NCBI RefSeq assembly: GCF_003260195.1
Contig: NZ_QEIH01000003.1
Location: forward strand, 558,001-622,000
DNA: 64,000 nt
Source of the DNA: Lutibacter citreus
GTDB lineage: Bacteria; Bacteroidota; Bacteroidia; Flavobacteriales; Flavobacteriaceae
Reading direction: 5' to 3'
This document shows, one piece after another, positions 1-9,130 of this stretch (positions are counted from its first letter, which is position 1; each line of letters starts with the position of its first letter). The notes below the pieces were generated by a model. The model ran no database searches. It was not told the origin of the DNA and saw nothing but the letters and a program-made list of their open reading frames with translations. The position numbers and the translations under genes are program-made.

Positions 1-780
1 GAATTTATAGATCAGAATCCCATTGGGCGTTCAAGTAGATCAAATCCTGTAACATATATTAAGGCTTATGATGATATTAGATCTTTATTTGCTTCAGAAA
101 AATTATCTAAAATTCGTAATTACCAACCAAAACATTTTTCATTTAATGTAGAAGGTGGTCGTTGTGAAGTATGTAAAGGAGAAGGAGAAGTTACTATTGA
201 AATGCAATTTATGGCTGATGTTCATTTAGAATGTGAAACTTGTAAAGGAAAACGTTTTAAAAAAGAAGTTCTTGAAGTGAAATTTCAAAATAAATCTATA
301 AACGACGTTTTAAACTCAACAATTAATGATGCCATAGACTTTTTTAGACAATTTGGAGAAACAAAAATTGTAAGAAAATTACAACCATTACAAGATGTTG
401 GATTGGGTTATGTAACATTAGGACAATCATCCTCTACATTATCAGGTGGTGAAGCACAAAGAATAAAGCTAGCCTCGTTTTTAGTTAAAGGTTCACGCCA
501 AGAAAAATCTTTATTTATTTTTGATGAACCTACAACTGGTTTACATTTTCATGATATTAAGAAACTCTTAAAATCTTTTGATGCATTAATTGAAAACGGA
601 CATTCAATTATTGTAATTGAACATAATATAGATCTTATAAAATGTGCTGATTACATTATTGATTTAGGAAAAGAAGGTGGTAAAAATGGAGGTTCTTTAC
701 TTTTTCAGGGAGTTCCTGAAAAACTAATCTCTTGTAAGGATTCTTTTACCGCTCCTTATTTAGCTGAAAAATTAAATTAG
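1..780 (+). CDS. uvrA: UvrABC excinuclease subunit A, C-terminal part (5' end outside window)
   Basis: The frame is open from base 1 to the TAG at 778-780 and gives the last 259 residues of UvrA, the damage-recognition ATPase of nucleotide excision repair. The start reads DQNPIGRSSRSNP, a UvrA hallmark. The zinc-finger cysteine pairs CEVC and CETC follow around residues 53-80 of the visible part, then the ABC signature LSGGEAQR and the Walker B stretch FIFDEPTTGLH of the second ATPase domain. Any start shown inside this stretch, such as the ATG at 202, would be artificial, because the reading frame and the homology extend to the window edge. It ends flush against a convergent gene. Confidence 0.95.
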   Translation, partial: EFIDQNPIGRSSRSNPVTYIKAYDDIRSLFASEKLSKIRNYQPKHFSFNVEGGRCEVCKGEGEVTIEMQFMADVHLECETCKGKRFKKEVLEVKFQNKSINDVLNSTINDAIDFFRQFGETKIVRKLQPLQDVGLGYVTLGQSSSTLSGGEAQRIKLASFLVKGSRQEKSLFIFDEPTTGLHFHDIKKLLKSFDALIENGHSIIVIEHNIDLIKCADYIIDLGKEGGKNGGSLLFQGVPEKLISCKDSFTAPYLAEKLN

Positions 781-1476
781 TTATTTTTCTTCTATTTTAC
801 TTTGAGAATTTTCAAGAGTAGACAGTTTACTTTTTGCTAAAACAAAGTCTGGATATAAATTAATAGCTCTCATGAAACTTAATTTTGCGTCTCCTTCCTT
901 ATTTAGTTTTAGGTAAATAACACCTTCTAAATAAGCTATGGCAGCTTTTAAATCAACATCTTGATTGTAATTTTGATTAACTTTAAAATTAACTTTAATC
1001 GTTCCTGTATCTTCTAACGAATTTGCTTTTTTAATAGTAGTTAAAGCTTCTTCAAATTTGTTAGTTAAAATATATAATCCTGCTAGTTTATAGGCATGAT
1101 AATTATTATTAGTTTTAGCAATTAAACTTGTGTATGATTCAATTGCTTTGCTATAAGCTCCCATTGATTCTAATGAAACAGCACCCATTTCTAACAATTC
1201 AATATTGTCTGGTTTATTTTTTAACACATCATTTACAACAAGAAAACAAGAAACATATTTAGCTCCATTAAAATATAGATAAGCTAAACTATCTTTATAA
1301 GAACTATTATCCCCTTCAATTGCAATAATATTATACATTGCTGAAGATGCCACCTCTTTATCATTATAACTTAGAGCTAATTTTAATTTTTGCTTCTGAA
1401 GCTCTAAATTATTTGAATTTTGTGCTATAGCTGTTGATGCCAACACAAAAGAAAGGATATAAAGTATATTTTTCAT
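781..1476 (-). CDS. Exported tetratricopeptide-repeat protein
   Basis: A 231-residue protein with an N-terminal signal peptide (hydrophobic run ILYILSFVLASTAIA, cleavage probably just after it). The rest consists of helical pairs with TPR spacing, for example SKAIESYTSLIAKTNNNYHAYKLAGLYIL and the closing segment with KLSFMRAINLYPDFVLAKSKL. TPR proteins are protein-protein scaffolds, and no enzyme motif is visible. It probably acts in the periplasm. It converges with uvrA with no spacer, so the two transcripts must overlap or end inside one another. The specific partner is unknown. Confidence 0.7.
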   Translation of the reverse strand: MKNILYILSFVLASTAIAQNSNNLELQKQKLKLALSYNDKEVASSAMYNIIAIEGDNSSYKDSLAYLYFNGAKYVSCFLVVNDVLKNKPDNIELLEMGAVSLESMGAYSKAIESYTSLIAKTNNNYHAYKLAGLYILTNKFEEALTTIKKANSLEDTGTIKVNFKVNQNYNQDVDLKAAIAYLEGVIYLKLNKEGDAKLSFMRAINLYPDFVLAKSKLSTLENSQSKIEEK

Positions 1477-1551
1477 TATTCTGTTTTTTATTTCTGTAAA
1501 ACTATAAAATTATTTGCTTCAATTCTAAAACTTATCTAAAAAATAAAGGAT

Positions 1552-1578
1552 ACAAAAAAAGGTCTGTAAAACAGACCT
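1552..1578 (-). terminator. Intrinsic terminator downstream of tRNA-His
   Basis: A 7-bp stem (AGGTCTG at 1560-1566, CAGACCT at 1572-1578) with a 5-nt loop. It is followed in the minus direction by a U run (plus-strand A run at about 1554-1559). It lies 11 nt past the 3' end of the tRNA, as expected for a monocistronic tRNA transcript. Confidence 0.8.
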
Positions 1579-1588
1579 CTTATTTTTG

Positions 1589-1663
1589 GGTGGAAGACCG
1601 GATTCGAACCGGCGACCCTCGGTACCACAAACCGATGCTCTAACCAACTGAGCTACAACCACC
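1589..1663 (-). tRNA. tRNA-His (anticodon GTG)
   Basis: The reverse complement folds as a tRNA: D-arm GCTC/GAGC, anticodon stem TCGGT/ACCGA around loop TTGTGGT with anticodon GTG, a 5-nt variable loop, and T-arm GCCGG/CCGGT with loop TTCGAAT. A G precedes the acceptor stem and the discriminator is C, the G-1:C73 identity pair of tRNA-His. The 3' CCA is not encoded. As drawn, the acceptor stem has two consecutive T-T mismatches (positions 5-68 and 6-67). Confidence 0.95.
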
Positions 1664-1713
1664 ATATTGCGGGTGCAAATTTAGTACATTTTTACAGTTT
1701 TCCAAACATTTTT

Positions 1714-2430
1714 TCAAAATAAATCATCTAATTTTTTAATAGCAACATAACGCTCTGAATTAAAGCCTTCTGCAAATTCACATCCAACGAGCCTTCCTAA
1801 ATCTTGAGCTCTATATATTATACTGTCTAAAAAGTTTTTACTGGTAATTGGTGAAGTTGGTTCATTACTTTTTGGATCGTAAAATTGTGAACTATAAGCT
1901 TTTACAGAATCTAGTTTTAATTCAATTGTGTCACTTACGTCAATTACAAAATCTGGCTCAATATTTTTCCATTGAATATAATGATATACCTGTTTTGGTC
2001 TCCAAGCATCTTGTAATTCACCATTAACAATTGTTTCTATTTTTCGTAATCCAGATAAAAAACAGGCATCAGATGCTAATTTACTTCCTTTTGAATGATC
2101 AATATGTCTATCATCAATAGCGTTACATAATACTATTTCTGGTTTATATTTTCTTATAATTTTAATTACTTCCAACTGATGCTTCTTATCATTTATAAAG
2201 AAACCATCTGCAAAAGCTAAATTCTCTCTAACTTCCACTCCAAGTATTTTTGCCGAATTATTAGATTCTATATCTCTAATTTCTGCAGAACCTCTTGTTC
2301 CTAATTCTCCTCTTGTTAAATCAAGTATCCCTACTTTTTTCCCAGCCTTAATTTCTTTTGCAATTGTTCCTCCACATCCTAATTCTACATCATCTGGGTG
2401 TGCTCCTATTGCTAATATATCTAATTTCAT
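1714..2430 (-). CDS. bshB1: Bacillithiol biosynthesis deacetylase BshB1
   Basis: A 238-residue LmbE/PIG-L family zinc deacetylase. Family knowledge: BshB1 removes the acetyl group from N-acetylglucosaminyl-malate, the second step of bacillithiol synthesis in the cytosol. The zinc motif AHPDD (His11, Asp13, Asp14) and the second metal motif HIDH (His112) are present. The segments LTRGELGTRGS and CNAIDDRHIDHSKG are typical of the BshB1 branch rather than of other LmbE proteins. Length matches the family. It is transcribed alone, with a -7 box 29 bp upstream. Confidence 0.93.
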   Translation of the reverse strand: MKLDILAIGAHPDDVELGCGGTIAKEIKAGKKVGILDLTRGELGTRGSAEIRDIESNNSAKILGVEVRENLAFADGFFINDKKHQLEVIKIIRKYKPEIVLCNAIDDRHIDHSKGSKLASDACFLSGLRKIETIVNGELQDAWRPKQVYHYIQWKNIEPDFVIDVSDTIELKLDSVKAYSSQFYDPKSNEPTSPITSKNFLDSIIYRAQDLGRLVGCEFAEGFNSERYVAIKKLDDLF

Positions 2431-2458
2431 AATCTAATATAGTACTTAAATTGAATAG

Positions 2459-2466
2459 CAAATATA
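2459..2466 (-). promoter_or_regulatory. Putative -7 element of bshB1
   Basis: Read on the minus strand this is TATATTTG, an exact match to the Bacteroidota -7 consensus TAnnTTTG, 29 bp upstream of the bshB1 start. No clear -33 TTG was identified, so this is a motif-based call only. Confidence 0.45.
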
Positions 2467-2636
2467 GAATAATTTAAAGTTTCTATGGATTAATCATAAA
2501 GACTATGTTCTTTAAAATAAAATAGATGTTGATTTCCCTAACAAAAGGAAGCCTTCTCAATAAAAGGTGCGTTTTAATTAATAAATGGATAGTTTTTGTT
2601 GTTTGTTAGATAATAAGTTGTATATTTACAAAAAGA

Positions 2637-2893
2637 AAAATTAACCCCAATAATAATTCTTTAAATATAAGTTAATGGTATGGAGTTACTCTTAAAAATA
2701 GCTTTGTAACACAACTTATAATAAGAATAAATTAATTAGATGTGAATCTAAAACCCTAAATAACAACACAGTACTATAAGTGTTATTTATTAAAAGAAAT
2801 TAAAACCCCAATTTATAGAACAACGGTTTCTTTTAATTAATAAAACGAAAAACCTCAAATAAAAAAATCACTCTATATAGGGTGATTTTTTTT
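2637..2893 (+). ncRNA. Candidate structured small RNA in the bshB1-marR intergenic region
   Basis: The 535-bp space between bshB1 and marR has no convincing ORF but several hairpins in a row. One has stem TTAGA/TCTAA near 2737-2752. One pairs AATAACA with TGTTATT near 2759-2787. The strongest is a perfect 11-bp stem, ATTAAAAGAAA (2789-2799) with TTTCTTTTAAT (2827-2837). The series ends in a terminator-like hairpin at 2861-2893. A possible promoter lies just before it: TTG at 2599-2601, 19 nt, then TATATTTA at 2621-2628. Transcription and family are unproven. The A/T bias makes chance hairpins common, so confidence is low. Confidence 0.35.
2861..2893 (+). terminator. Terminator-like palindrome before marR
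   Basis: An A7 run followed by TCAC (2868-2871), a small self-complementary centre, GTGA (2882-2885) and a T8 run (2886-2893). There is no protein gene on the plus strand upstream that it could serve, which supports the idea of a non-coding transcript here. It could also terminate in the minus direction. Confidence 0.55.
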
Positions 2894-2910
2894 GTTAACA
2901 CTAATTAACA

Positions 2911-2950
2911 TAGTTGTACATACAACTAATTTGGTGTTTGCTTATATTTG
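2911..2950 (+). promoter_or_regulatory. marR operator and promoter
   Basis: A perfect inverted repeat, TAGTTGT (2911-2917), 4-bp spacer, ACAACTA (2922-2928), sits just upstream of a consensus -7 box TATATTTG (2943-2950). The marR start codon is at 2966, so the leader is very short. MarR proteins are dimers that bind such palindromes over their own promoters. This is the probable site of autorepression for the whole efflux operon. Confidence 0.65.
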
Positions 2951-2965
2951 TTCAAATTTAGTTGA

Positions 2966-3412
2966 ATGAATTTAGAAGAATCATTACTCCCTTGGATTGG
3001 TAAAACAGGTAAAATGCTGGGGACAGTAATTAATAATAGGTTTAAAGAAAAAAACATAAATTTAACTAGGGAACAATTTGTTGTTTTAAAAATATTATCT
3101 GATGATGATGGAAAAGCTCAACATGATTTAGCATTTATAACAGAATGTGATAAAACATCACTTTCTAGATTGATTTCAAACATGGAAAAAAGCAATTTTA
3201 TTAAACGTATTCCTGCTAAAGAAGATAAAAGAATTAAGTATGTTTATCTTACTTCTACTGGTAAAAATGTATTTACAACTGCCCTACCCATTATTGAAGA
3301 AGCTATTCATTCATTTCAAAAAGGAATTTCAAAAGAAGAATTACAAATATCAATACGAACTATTAAAAAAATTCAATCAAACTTAAGTAAAGTACATTCA
3401 TTTAAATTATGA
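2966..3412 (+). CDS. MarR family transcriptional regulator
   Basis: A 148-residue winged-helix protein. The DNA-binding core spans about residues 35-100, with recognition-helix segment ECDKTSLSRLISNMEK and the wing EDKRIKYVYLT typical of MarR. Terminal helices form the dimer interface. Its stop overlaps the ATG of the adaptor gene (ATGA at 3409-3412), so it is the first gene of the efflux operon. MarR proteins usually repress neighbouring efflux genes until a ligand binds, and the palindrome at 2911-2928 supports autoregulation. The ligand is not predictable. Confidence 0.9.
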   Translation: MNLEESLLPWIGKTGKMLGTVINNRFKEKNINLTREQFVVLKILSDDDGKAQHDLAFITECDKTSLSRLISNMEKSNFIKRIPAKEDKRIKYVYLTSTGKNVFTTALPIIEEAIHSFQKGISKEELQISIRTIKKIQSNLSKVHSFKL

Positions 3413-4530
3413 GAAAAATAATTATAATTATAGCCAGCTTGTTATTTGTTGCTTTAGCCATTTTTGGTGGTATGGCAATAGCTAAAAACAACAACAAACC
3501 AAAACCAAAATTTAAAAAGGTAATAAAAACTGTATATACCCAAAAAATTGAAAATAAAGAAATACCAGTAATTATTACAACAAGTGGTAATTTATCAGCT
3601 AAAAATAAAATAGAATTATTCTCAGAGGTACAAGGTGTACTAAAAAAGACTTCAAAAGATTTTAAAGCAGGAACTCAGTATAATAAAAATGAAACTATAT
3701 TGGCTATTAATAGCGATGAGTTTTATGCTAATTTAAAAGCTCAAAAAAGTAATTTAATTAATGCTATTACTGCCATTATGCCTGACATTCAATTAGATTT
3801 TCCTAATGAATACGAAAAATGGAAACAGTTTTTAAATAGTTTTGATATTAATAAAGCTACCCCTAAACTTCCGCAGATAAATTCAGAAAAAGAAAAGTAT
3901 TTTATCTCTGGAAGAGGCATTAACACTAATTACTACAATGTAAAAAACTTAGAAGTAAAACTTGGTAAATATACATTAAGAGCTCCTTATAGTGGTATTT
4001 TAACTGAAGTATTAGTAACTGATGGTACATTGGTAAGAGTAGGACAGAAATTAGGCGAATTTATAGATCCTAGTGTTTTTGAATTAGAAGTAAATATTAA
4101 TGAAGCCTATGCTAGCCTATTAAAAAAAGGAAATAAAGTAAAAGTATATAACCTTAATAAAACGCAAGAATGGATTGCTACTGTTATTAGAGTAAATGCA
4201 AAAGTAGATCAAACCACCCAAACAATTAAAACATACTTACAAATTAAAGGTGAAAATTTACGTGAAGGAATGTATTTGAATGCCGATTTAAAATCAAAAT
4301 CCATTGAAAATGCCACAGAAATTTCTAGAAAATTATTGGTTAACGATTCTCAACTATTTATTGTTAAAGACTCTACCCTAAATTTAATTGATATAAATCC
4401 TGTTTACTTTACAAACAACACCGTAATTGTAAAAGGAATTGAAAATGAAACTACAATTTTAGCAAAAACATTGCCTGGAGCTTATTCAGGTATGAAAGTT
4501 AAAACTATTAAAATTCAAAATAAACAATAG
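3409..4530 (+). CDS. RND efflux periplasmic adaptor (HlyD/MFP family)
   Basis: A 373-residue membrane-fusion protein that should link the inner-membrane pump to the outer-membrane channel. An N-terminal hydrophobic anchor covers about residues 4-25. The split lipoyl (barrel-sandwich) halves are near residues 60-115 (LFSEVQGVLKK, AGTQYNKNETI) and 185-220 (YTLRAPYSGILTEV, DGTLVRVGQKLGEF). A beta-barrel domain follows. The region between the lipoyl halves is not an obvious long coiled coil. It overlaps marR by 4 bp and is 6 bp ahead of the pump gene. Confidence 0.9.
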   Translation: MRKIIIIIASLLFVALAIFGGMAIAKNNNKPKPKFKKVIKTVYTQKIENKEIPVIITTSGNLSAKNKIELFSEVQGVLKKTSKDFKAGTQYNKNETILAINSDEFYANLKAQKSNLINAITAIMPDIQLDFPNEYEKWKQFLNSFDINKATPKLPQINSEKEKYFISGRGINTNYYNVKNLEVKLGKYTLRAPYSGILTEVLVTDGTLVRVGQKLGEFIDPSVFELEVNINEAYASLLKKGNKVKVYNLNKTQEWIATVIRVNAKVDQTTQTIKTYLQIKGENLREGMYLNADLKSKSIENATEISRKLLVNDSQLFIVKDSTLNLIDINPVYFTNNTVIVKGIENETTILAKTLPGAYSGMKVKTIKIQNKQ

Positions 4531-4536
4531 TTTCAT

Positions 4537-7500
4537 ATGAAAAAAATAATCACTTATTTTATAAAATATCCAGTTGCCGTAAACATTTTTATGTTTTCAT
4601 TTTTCTTGTTCGGTATCCTTGGAATATTATCAATGAAATCTTCATTTTTTCCACTTACAGATTCAGATATTATAAATGTAAACGTTTCTTATCCTGGAGC
4701 TTCTCCTGAAGAAATGGAAGAAGGAATTGTGTTAAAAATTGAGGATAACTTAAAAGGTATTGTTGGTATTGATCGAGTTACGTCAGTTTCAAAAGAAAAT
4801 TCGGCAGCAATTAGCATTGAGGTTGAAAAAGGCAAAGATATTGATGTTGTTTTAGCTGATGTTAAAAATGCCGTTGATAGAGTTCCCTCATTTCCTTCAG
4901 GAATGGAACCCGCTGTAATTTCAAAAGTTGAAAGTGTTAATCAAACAATTGTTTTTACTATTAGTGGAGATAATCTACCGCTGGCAACAATAAAACAATA
5001 TGCACGAAATATTGAAAATGACATTCGTGGTATGCAAGGTATATCTCAAGTTTCTTTAACTGGTTTTCCTGATGAAGAAATAGATATAGCGCTAAAAGAA
5101 AGCGATTTAAGAGCTTACAACATCACATTTCAGGAAGTTGCTAATGCCGTTTCAAATGCCAATATTTTAATTTCTGGAGGTAATATAAAAACTGCCGATG
5201 AAGATTACTTAATTAGAGCTAGAAACAAAAAATACCAAGGTATTGAATTATTAAATATTCCTGTAAAAACGGATAACTCTGGTAATATTATAAGGTTAAG
5301 TGATATTGCTACAGTAAGAGATACTTGGTCTGAAACACCCGACCGTATTTATTTTAATGGTGAAGTAGCAATTAACGTTTCAATTACAAATACAAATAGT
5401 GAAGATTTGTTAGTTTCAGCCGAGGTTATTAATGAATATATTCATAAATTTAATCAGCAACATGATAATATTAAAATAGATATTGCTAGTGACAATTCTA
5501 TTACATTATTACAAAGAACAGAATTATTAGTTAATAATGGGATTTTTGGTATATTATTGGTTTTATTATTTTTATCCTTATTTTTAAATCCAAAACTTGC
5601 TTTTTGGGTTGCCGCTGGTTTGCCTATTTCATTTTTTGGAATGTTTATTTTTGCGCCATTATTAGGAATAACCATCAATGTTTTATCGTTGTTTGGGATG
5701 ATTATTGTAATTGGTATTTTAGTTGATGATGGTATTGTTATAGGTGAAAACATATATATACACTATGAAAAAGGAAAAAACCCAATTAGAGCTGCAATTG
5801 ATGGTACTTTAGAAGTAATTCCTCCAATTGTTTCAGCAATTATTACTACACTCCTAGCCTTTTCAACTTTTTACTTTTTAGATGGTAGAATTGGTAAATT
5901 TTTTGGTGAAGTGGCATCTGTTGTGATATTAACGCTATCAATTTCATTAATAGAAGCATTAATAATTTTACCCGCTCACATTGCTCACTCAGGAGCTTTA
6001 ATTAAAAAAGAAAAGAAGAAAAATAAACTCAATCAATTTTTTGCCAATGTAAACAGAAGATCTGAACAGTTTTTATTTTTTATTCGTGATAAAATTTATG
6101 CTCCTTTTTTAAAATTCTTTTTACGAAATAAATTAGCTGGTTTTGCCATACCAATTGGGTTACTAATAATTACTGTATTTAGTATTAAAGGAGGTATTAT
6201 TAAAACAGATTTTTTTCCAAAAATTGCAAGTGATAGAGTTTCCATTACTTTAAAAATGCCACAAGGTACTAATGAAAAAATAACAGACTCTATAATTTCA
6301 GAAATTGAAAAATCTGTTTGGTTAGTAAGTGAAGAATATACTAAAAAACAATCTGATAATCAAAGAGTTGTTCAAAATGTAATTAAACGTATTGGTCCTG
6401 GAACCTCTAATGCAACATTAACTGTAAATTTATTACCAGGTGAATCTAGAGAGTTTTCTTCGCCTGAAATAACAAACTCAATTAGAGAAAAGGCTGGTAC
6501 TTTTTATGGTACTGAAAGTTTAACATATGGCTCTGGTGGTAGATTTGGAGGAAGCCCTGTTTCGGTTTCATTATTAGGTAATAATATTAATGAGTTAAAA
6601 GCTGCCAAAAATGAATTAAAACAAGCATTAAGTTTAAATCCAGATTTAAAAGATATTTCAGATAATGACCCACAAGGTATTAAAGAAGTTCAAATTAGAT
6701 TGAAGGACAATGCTTATCTTTTAGGATTAACATTGCAAGGTGTCATGTCTCAGGTAAGATCAGGATTTTTTGGTTTTCAAGCTCAGCGTTTTCAACGTGG
6801 ACAGGATGAAATTAAAGTTTGGGTACGTTATACAAAAGAAGATAGATCATCAATAAAAGATTTAGATGATATGTGGATTTCAACAAATAACGGTGATCGC
6901 ATACCTTTTTCTGAAATAGCAACTTATACTATACAACGTGGTGAAGTTGCCATTAACCACTTAGAAGGAAAACGTGAAATTCAGGTAAATGCAGATTTAA
7001 AAGACCCTGAAGGAAGTGCTAATGAAGCACTAACTGAAATTGAAGAAGTTGTAGTGCCTGAAATACTTTCTAAATACCCAACAGTAGCGGCACTTTACGA
7101 AGGTCAGAATAGAGAAGCTCAAAAAACGTCTTCTTCTGCAAAAATAGTTTTTCCAATAATTTTATTATTAATATATATTACCATTGCTTTTACGTTTAGA
7201 TCTTATGATCAACCATTATTTTTAATGATAATGATTCCTTTTAGTTTAATAGGAGTAGCTTGGGGGCATTGGATTCATAATTTCCCTATTAATATACTTT
7301 CTGCTTTAGGAATTATTGCGTTAATAGGTATTTTAGTAAATGATGGATTGGTACTTATAGGTAAGGTAAATTCAAATTTAAAAGCTGGCTTAAAATATGA
7401 TCAAGCACTTTACAAAGCTGGGTTATCCAGATTTAGGGCTATCTTTTTAACATCATTAACAACAATAGCTGGTTTAGCTCCTCTTTTATTAGAAAAAAGT

Positions 7501-7749
7501 AGACAGGCTCAATTTTTAAAACCAATGGCAGTTTCAATATCATATGGTATTGGTATAGCAACAGTGTTAACGTTGGTTATGTTACCCCTACTATTATCTT
7601 TAGGAAATTCTATAAAAGTATATTATAAATGGCTCAAAACAGGTGAAAAAGTAACTAAAGAAGAAGTTGAAAGAGCAATTATAGAATTAAAAAGTGAACT
7701 TGAAGAAGAAGCAGCAGAAATCGCAGTAATTGAAAAAAACAAGAATTAA
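4537..7749 (+). CDS. RND family efflux permease (AcrB/MMPL-like)
   Basis: A 1070-residue proton-driven inner-membrane pump of the size expected for the HAE-RND family. An N-terminal transmembrane helix (residues about 13-33) is followed by a large periplasmic loop and the TM2-6 block. The proton-relay segment GILVDDGIVIGENIY carries the paired aspartates of TM4. A second periplasmic loop and TM8-12 follow, with the mirror segment GILVNDGLVLIGK. The C-terminal tail is Glu-rich. Substrates are unknown: HAE pumps export drugs, bile-type amphiphiles or solvents. It is the third gene of the marR operon, and its stop abuts the next ATG. Confidence 0.93.
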   Translation: MKKIITYFIKYPVAVNIFMFSFFLFGILGILSMKSSFFPLTDSDIINVNVSYPGASPEEMEEGIVLKIEDNLKGIVGIDRVTSVSKENSAAISIEVEKGKDIDVVLADVKNAVDRVPSFPSGMEPAVISKVESVNQTIVFTISGDNLPLATIKQYARNIENDIRGMQGISQVSLTGFPDEEIDIALKESDLRAYNITFQEVANAVSNANILISGGNIKTADEDYLIRARNKKYQGIELLNIPVKTDNSGNIIRLSDIATVRDTWSETPDRIYFNGEVAINVSITNTNSEDLLVSAEVINEYIHKFNQQHDNIKIDIASDNSITLLQRTELLVNNGIFGILLVLLFLSLFLNPKLAFWVAAGLPISFFGMFIFAPLLGITINVLSLFGMIIVIGILVDDGIVIGENIYIHYEKGKNPIRAAIDGTLEVIPPIVSAIITTLLAFSTFYFLDGRIGKFFGEVASVVILTLSISLIEALIILPAHIAHSGALIKKEKKKNKLNQFFANVNRRSEQFLFFIRDKIYAPFLKFFLRNKLAGFAIPIGLLIITVFSIKGGIIKTDFFPKIASDRVSITLKMPQGTNEKITDSIISEIEKSVWLVSEEYTKKQSDNQRVVQNVIKRIGPGTSNATLTVNLLPGESREFSSPEITNSIREKAGTFYGTESLTYGSGGRFGGSPVSVSLLGNNINELKAAKNELKQALSLNPDLKDISDNDPQGIKEVQIRLKDNAYLLGLTLQGVMSQVRSGFFGFQAQRFQRGQDEIKVWVRYTKEDRSSIKDLDDMWISTNNGDRIPFSEIATYTIQRGEVAINHLEGKREIQVNADLKDPEGSANEALTEIEEVVVPEILSKYPTVAALYEGQNREAQKTSSSAKIVFPIILLLIYITIAFTFRSYDQPLFLMIMIPFSLIGVAWGHWIHNFPINILSALGIIALIGILVNDGLVLIGKVNSNLKAGLKYDQALYKAGLSRFRAIFLTSLTTIAGLAPLLLEKSRQAQFLKPMAVSISYGIGIATVLTLVMLPLLLSLGNSIKVYYKWLKTGEKVTKEEVERAIIELKSELEEEAAEIAVIEKNKN

Positions 7750-9075
7750 ATGCAACAACTTAAATACATATTAGTCCTACTATTTAGCAGTTCTTCTCTA
7801 TTTGGATATTCTCAAAATTCAAGAATATTAACAAAAGAAAATGCTGTTAGTCAAGTATTAGAAAATAATTTTGGTATAAAAATGGCAAATAACAATGTAA
7901 ATATTGCCAAAAATAATGCTAGTATTTACAATAGCGGTTATTTACCTACAGTTTCTGCAAATGGAGGTGTAAATTATACTAATAAGGATACTGAAAATAC
8001 ATTACAAGACAATACTATTTTAGAAATTGATGGAGCAGAATCTACAATATACAATGCTTCTTTAGGTTTAAATTATACATTGTTTGATGGTTTCGGAAGA
8101 AAATATACCTATCAAAAATTAAAACAAAGTCATAATTTATCTGAATTAGAAGCACAAGCAGTTATTGAAAATTCATTACTTCAATTATTTAGTTTGTATT
8201 ACGAGGTAGCTCAACTAACCGAAAACAATGCCAATATTGCAGAATCATTAACTATTTCAAAAAACAGGTTAAAAAGAGCTCAATACAGTTATGAATACGG
8301 TCAAAGTACTAAATTACAAGTGCTAAATGCTGAAGTTGATGTTAACAATGATAGCGTAAGTTTTATAAACACGGAACGTTTATTAGCAAACTCTAAACGT
8401 AATTTAAACCTTTTATTAGGGAGAAATGTAAATATAGATTTTGATGTAGATACCAAAGTAAATTTTGAACTCTCTTTTATTCTTGAAACATTACTTGAAA
8501 AAGCAAAACAACACAATATTGAAATGCAAAAAGTAAATAAAAATATTGAGTTGAGTGATTTTGATATTAAAATAAATAAATCTGATTTTCTACCAAACCT
8601 AAGTGTTAATGGTTCATATAGTTACACTGATTCTGAAAATGATGCTGCCTTTAATTTTAGACAACAAATCTCTAATGGTTTTAATGCTGGTTTAAATTTA
8701 AGTTGGAATATTTTTGATGGAGGAACTACAAAAACACGTGTTCAGAACGCTAAAATTTATGCCGATAATTTAAAAGTACAAAAAGAACAAATTACTAATG
8801 AATTAGAACGTACTGTTTCTAACAGTTTAGAAATTTATAATAATTCATTGTTCATACTTTCTACTGAAGAAAAAAATCTCGCAACAAATGAGCGAAATTT
8901 TAATAGAACTGAAGAGTTATTTAAATTAGGGCAAGTAACCTCTATTGAATATAGACAGGCACAAGTAAATCTATTAAATGCAAAATCAAGTTTAAATACG
9001 GCTAAATACAATGCTAAAAATGCCGAATTACAATTATTGCAATTAACAGGAGATTTATTAAATACAAAATTTTAG
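7750..9075 (+). CDS. TolC family outer-membrane efflux channel
   Basis: A 441-residue protein with a signal peptide (cleavage after about residue 21) and two internally similar OEP halves of long helices and barrel strands. Repeated segments such as LNYTLFDGFGRKYTYQKLKQ and LSWNIFDGGTTKTRVQ show the duplication typical of TolC. The ATG directly follows the TAA of the pump gene, so the genes are probably translationally coupled. With the adaptor and pump it would form a complete tripartite exporter. A strong terminator follows. Confidence 0.92.
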   Translation: MQQLKYILVLLFSSSSLFGYSQNSRILTKENAVSQVLENNFGIKMANNNVNIAKNNASIYNSGYLPTVSANGGVNYTNKDTENTLQDNTILEIDGAESTIYNASLGLNYTLFDGFGRKYTYQKLKQSHNLSELEAQAVIENSLLQLFSLYYEVAQLTENNANIAESLTISKNRLKRAQYSYEYGQSTKLQVLNAEVDVNNDSVSFINTERLLANSKRNLNLLLGRNVNIDFDVDTKVNFELSFILETLLEKAKQHNIEMQKVNKNIELSDFDIKINKSDFLPNLSVNGSYSYTDSENDAAFNFRQQISNGFNAGLNLSWNIFDGGTTKTRVQNAKIYADNLKVQKEQITNELERTVSNSLEIYNNSLFILSTEEKNLATNERNFNRTEELFKLGQVTSIEYRQAQVNLLNAKSSLNTAKYNAKNAELQLLQLTGDLLNTKF

Positions 9076-9099
9076 AAATCAACTTATTTTTATATTAAG

Positions 9100-9130
9100 A
9101 GCCGAATGATAATTTTCATTCGGCTTTTTT
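9100..9130 (+). terminator. Terminator of the marR efflux operon
   Basis: A perfect 10-bp stem, AGCCGAATGA (9100-9109) with TCATTCGGCT (9116-9125), a 6-nt loop and a T run to 9130. It is located 25 bp after the TolC-like gene. Confidence 0.9.

Noticed and set aside
5454..5753. Minus-strand open frame of 99 codons inside the RND pump gene
   Set aside because: It is a shadow of the pump coding sequence, with no domain, promoter or start context.
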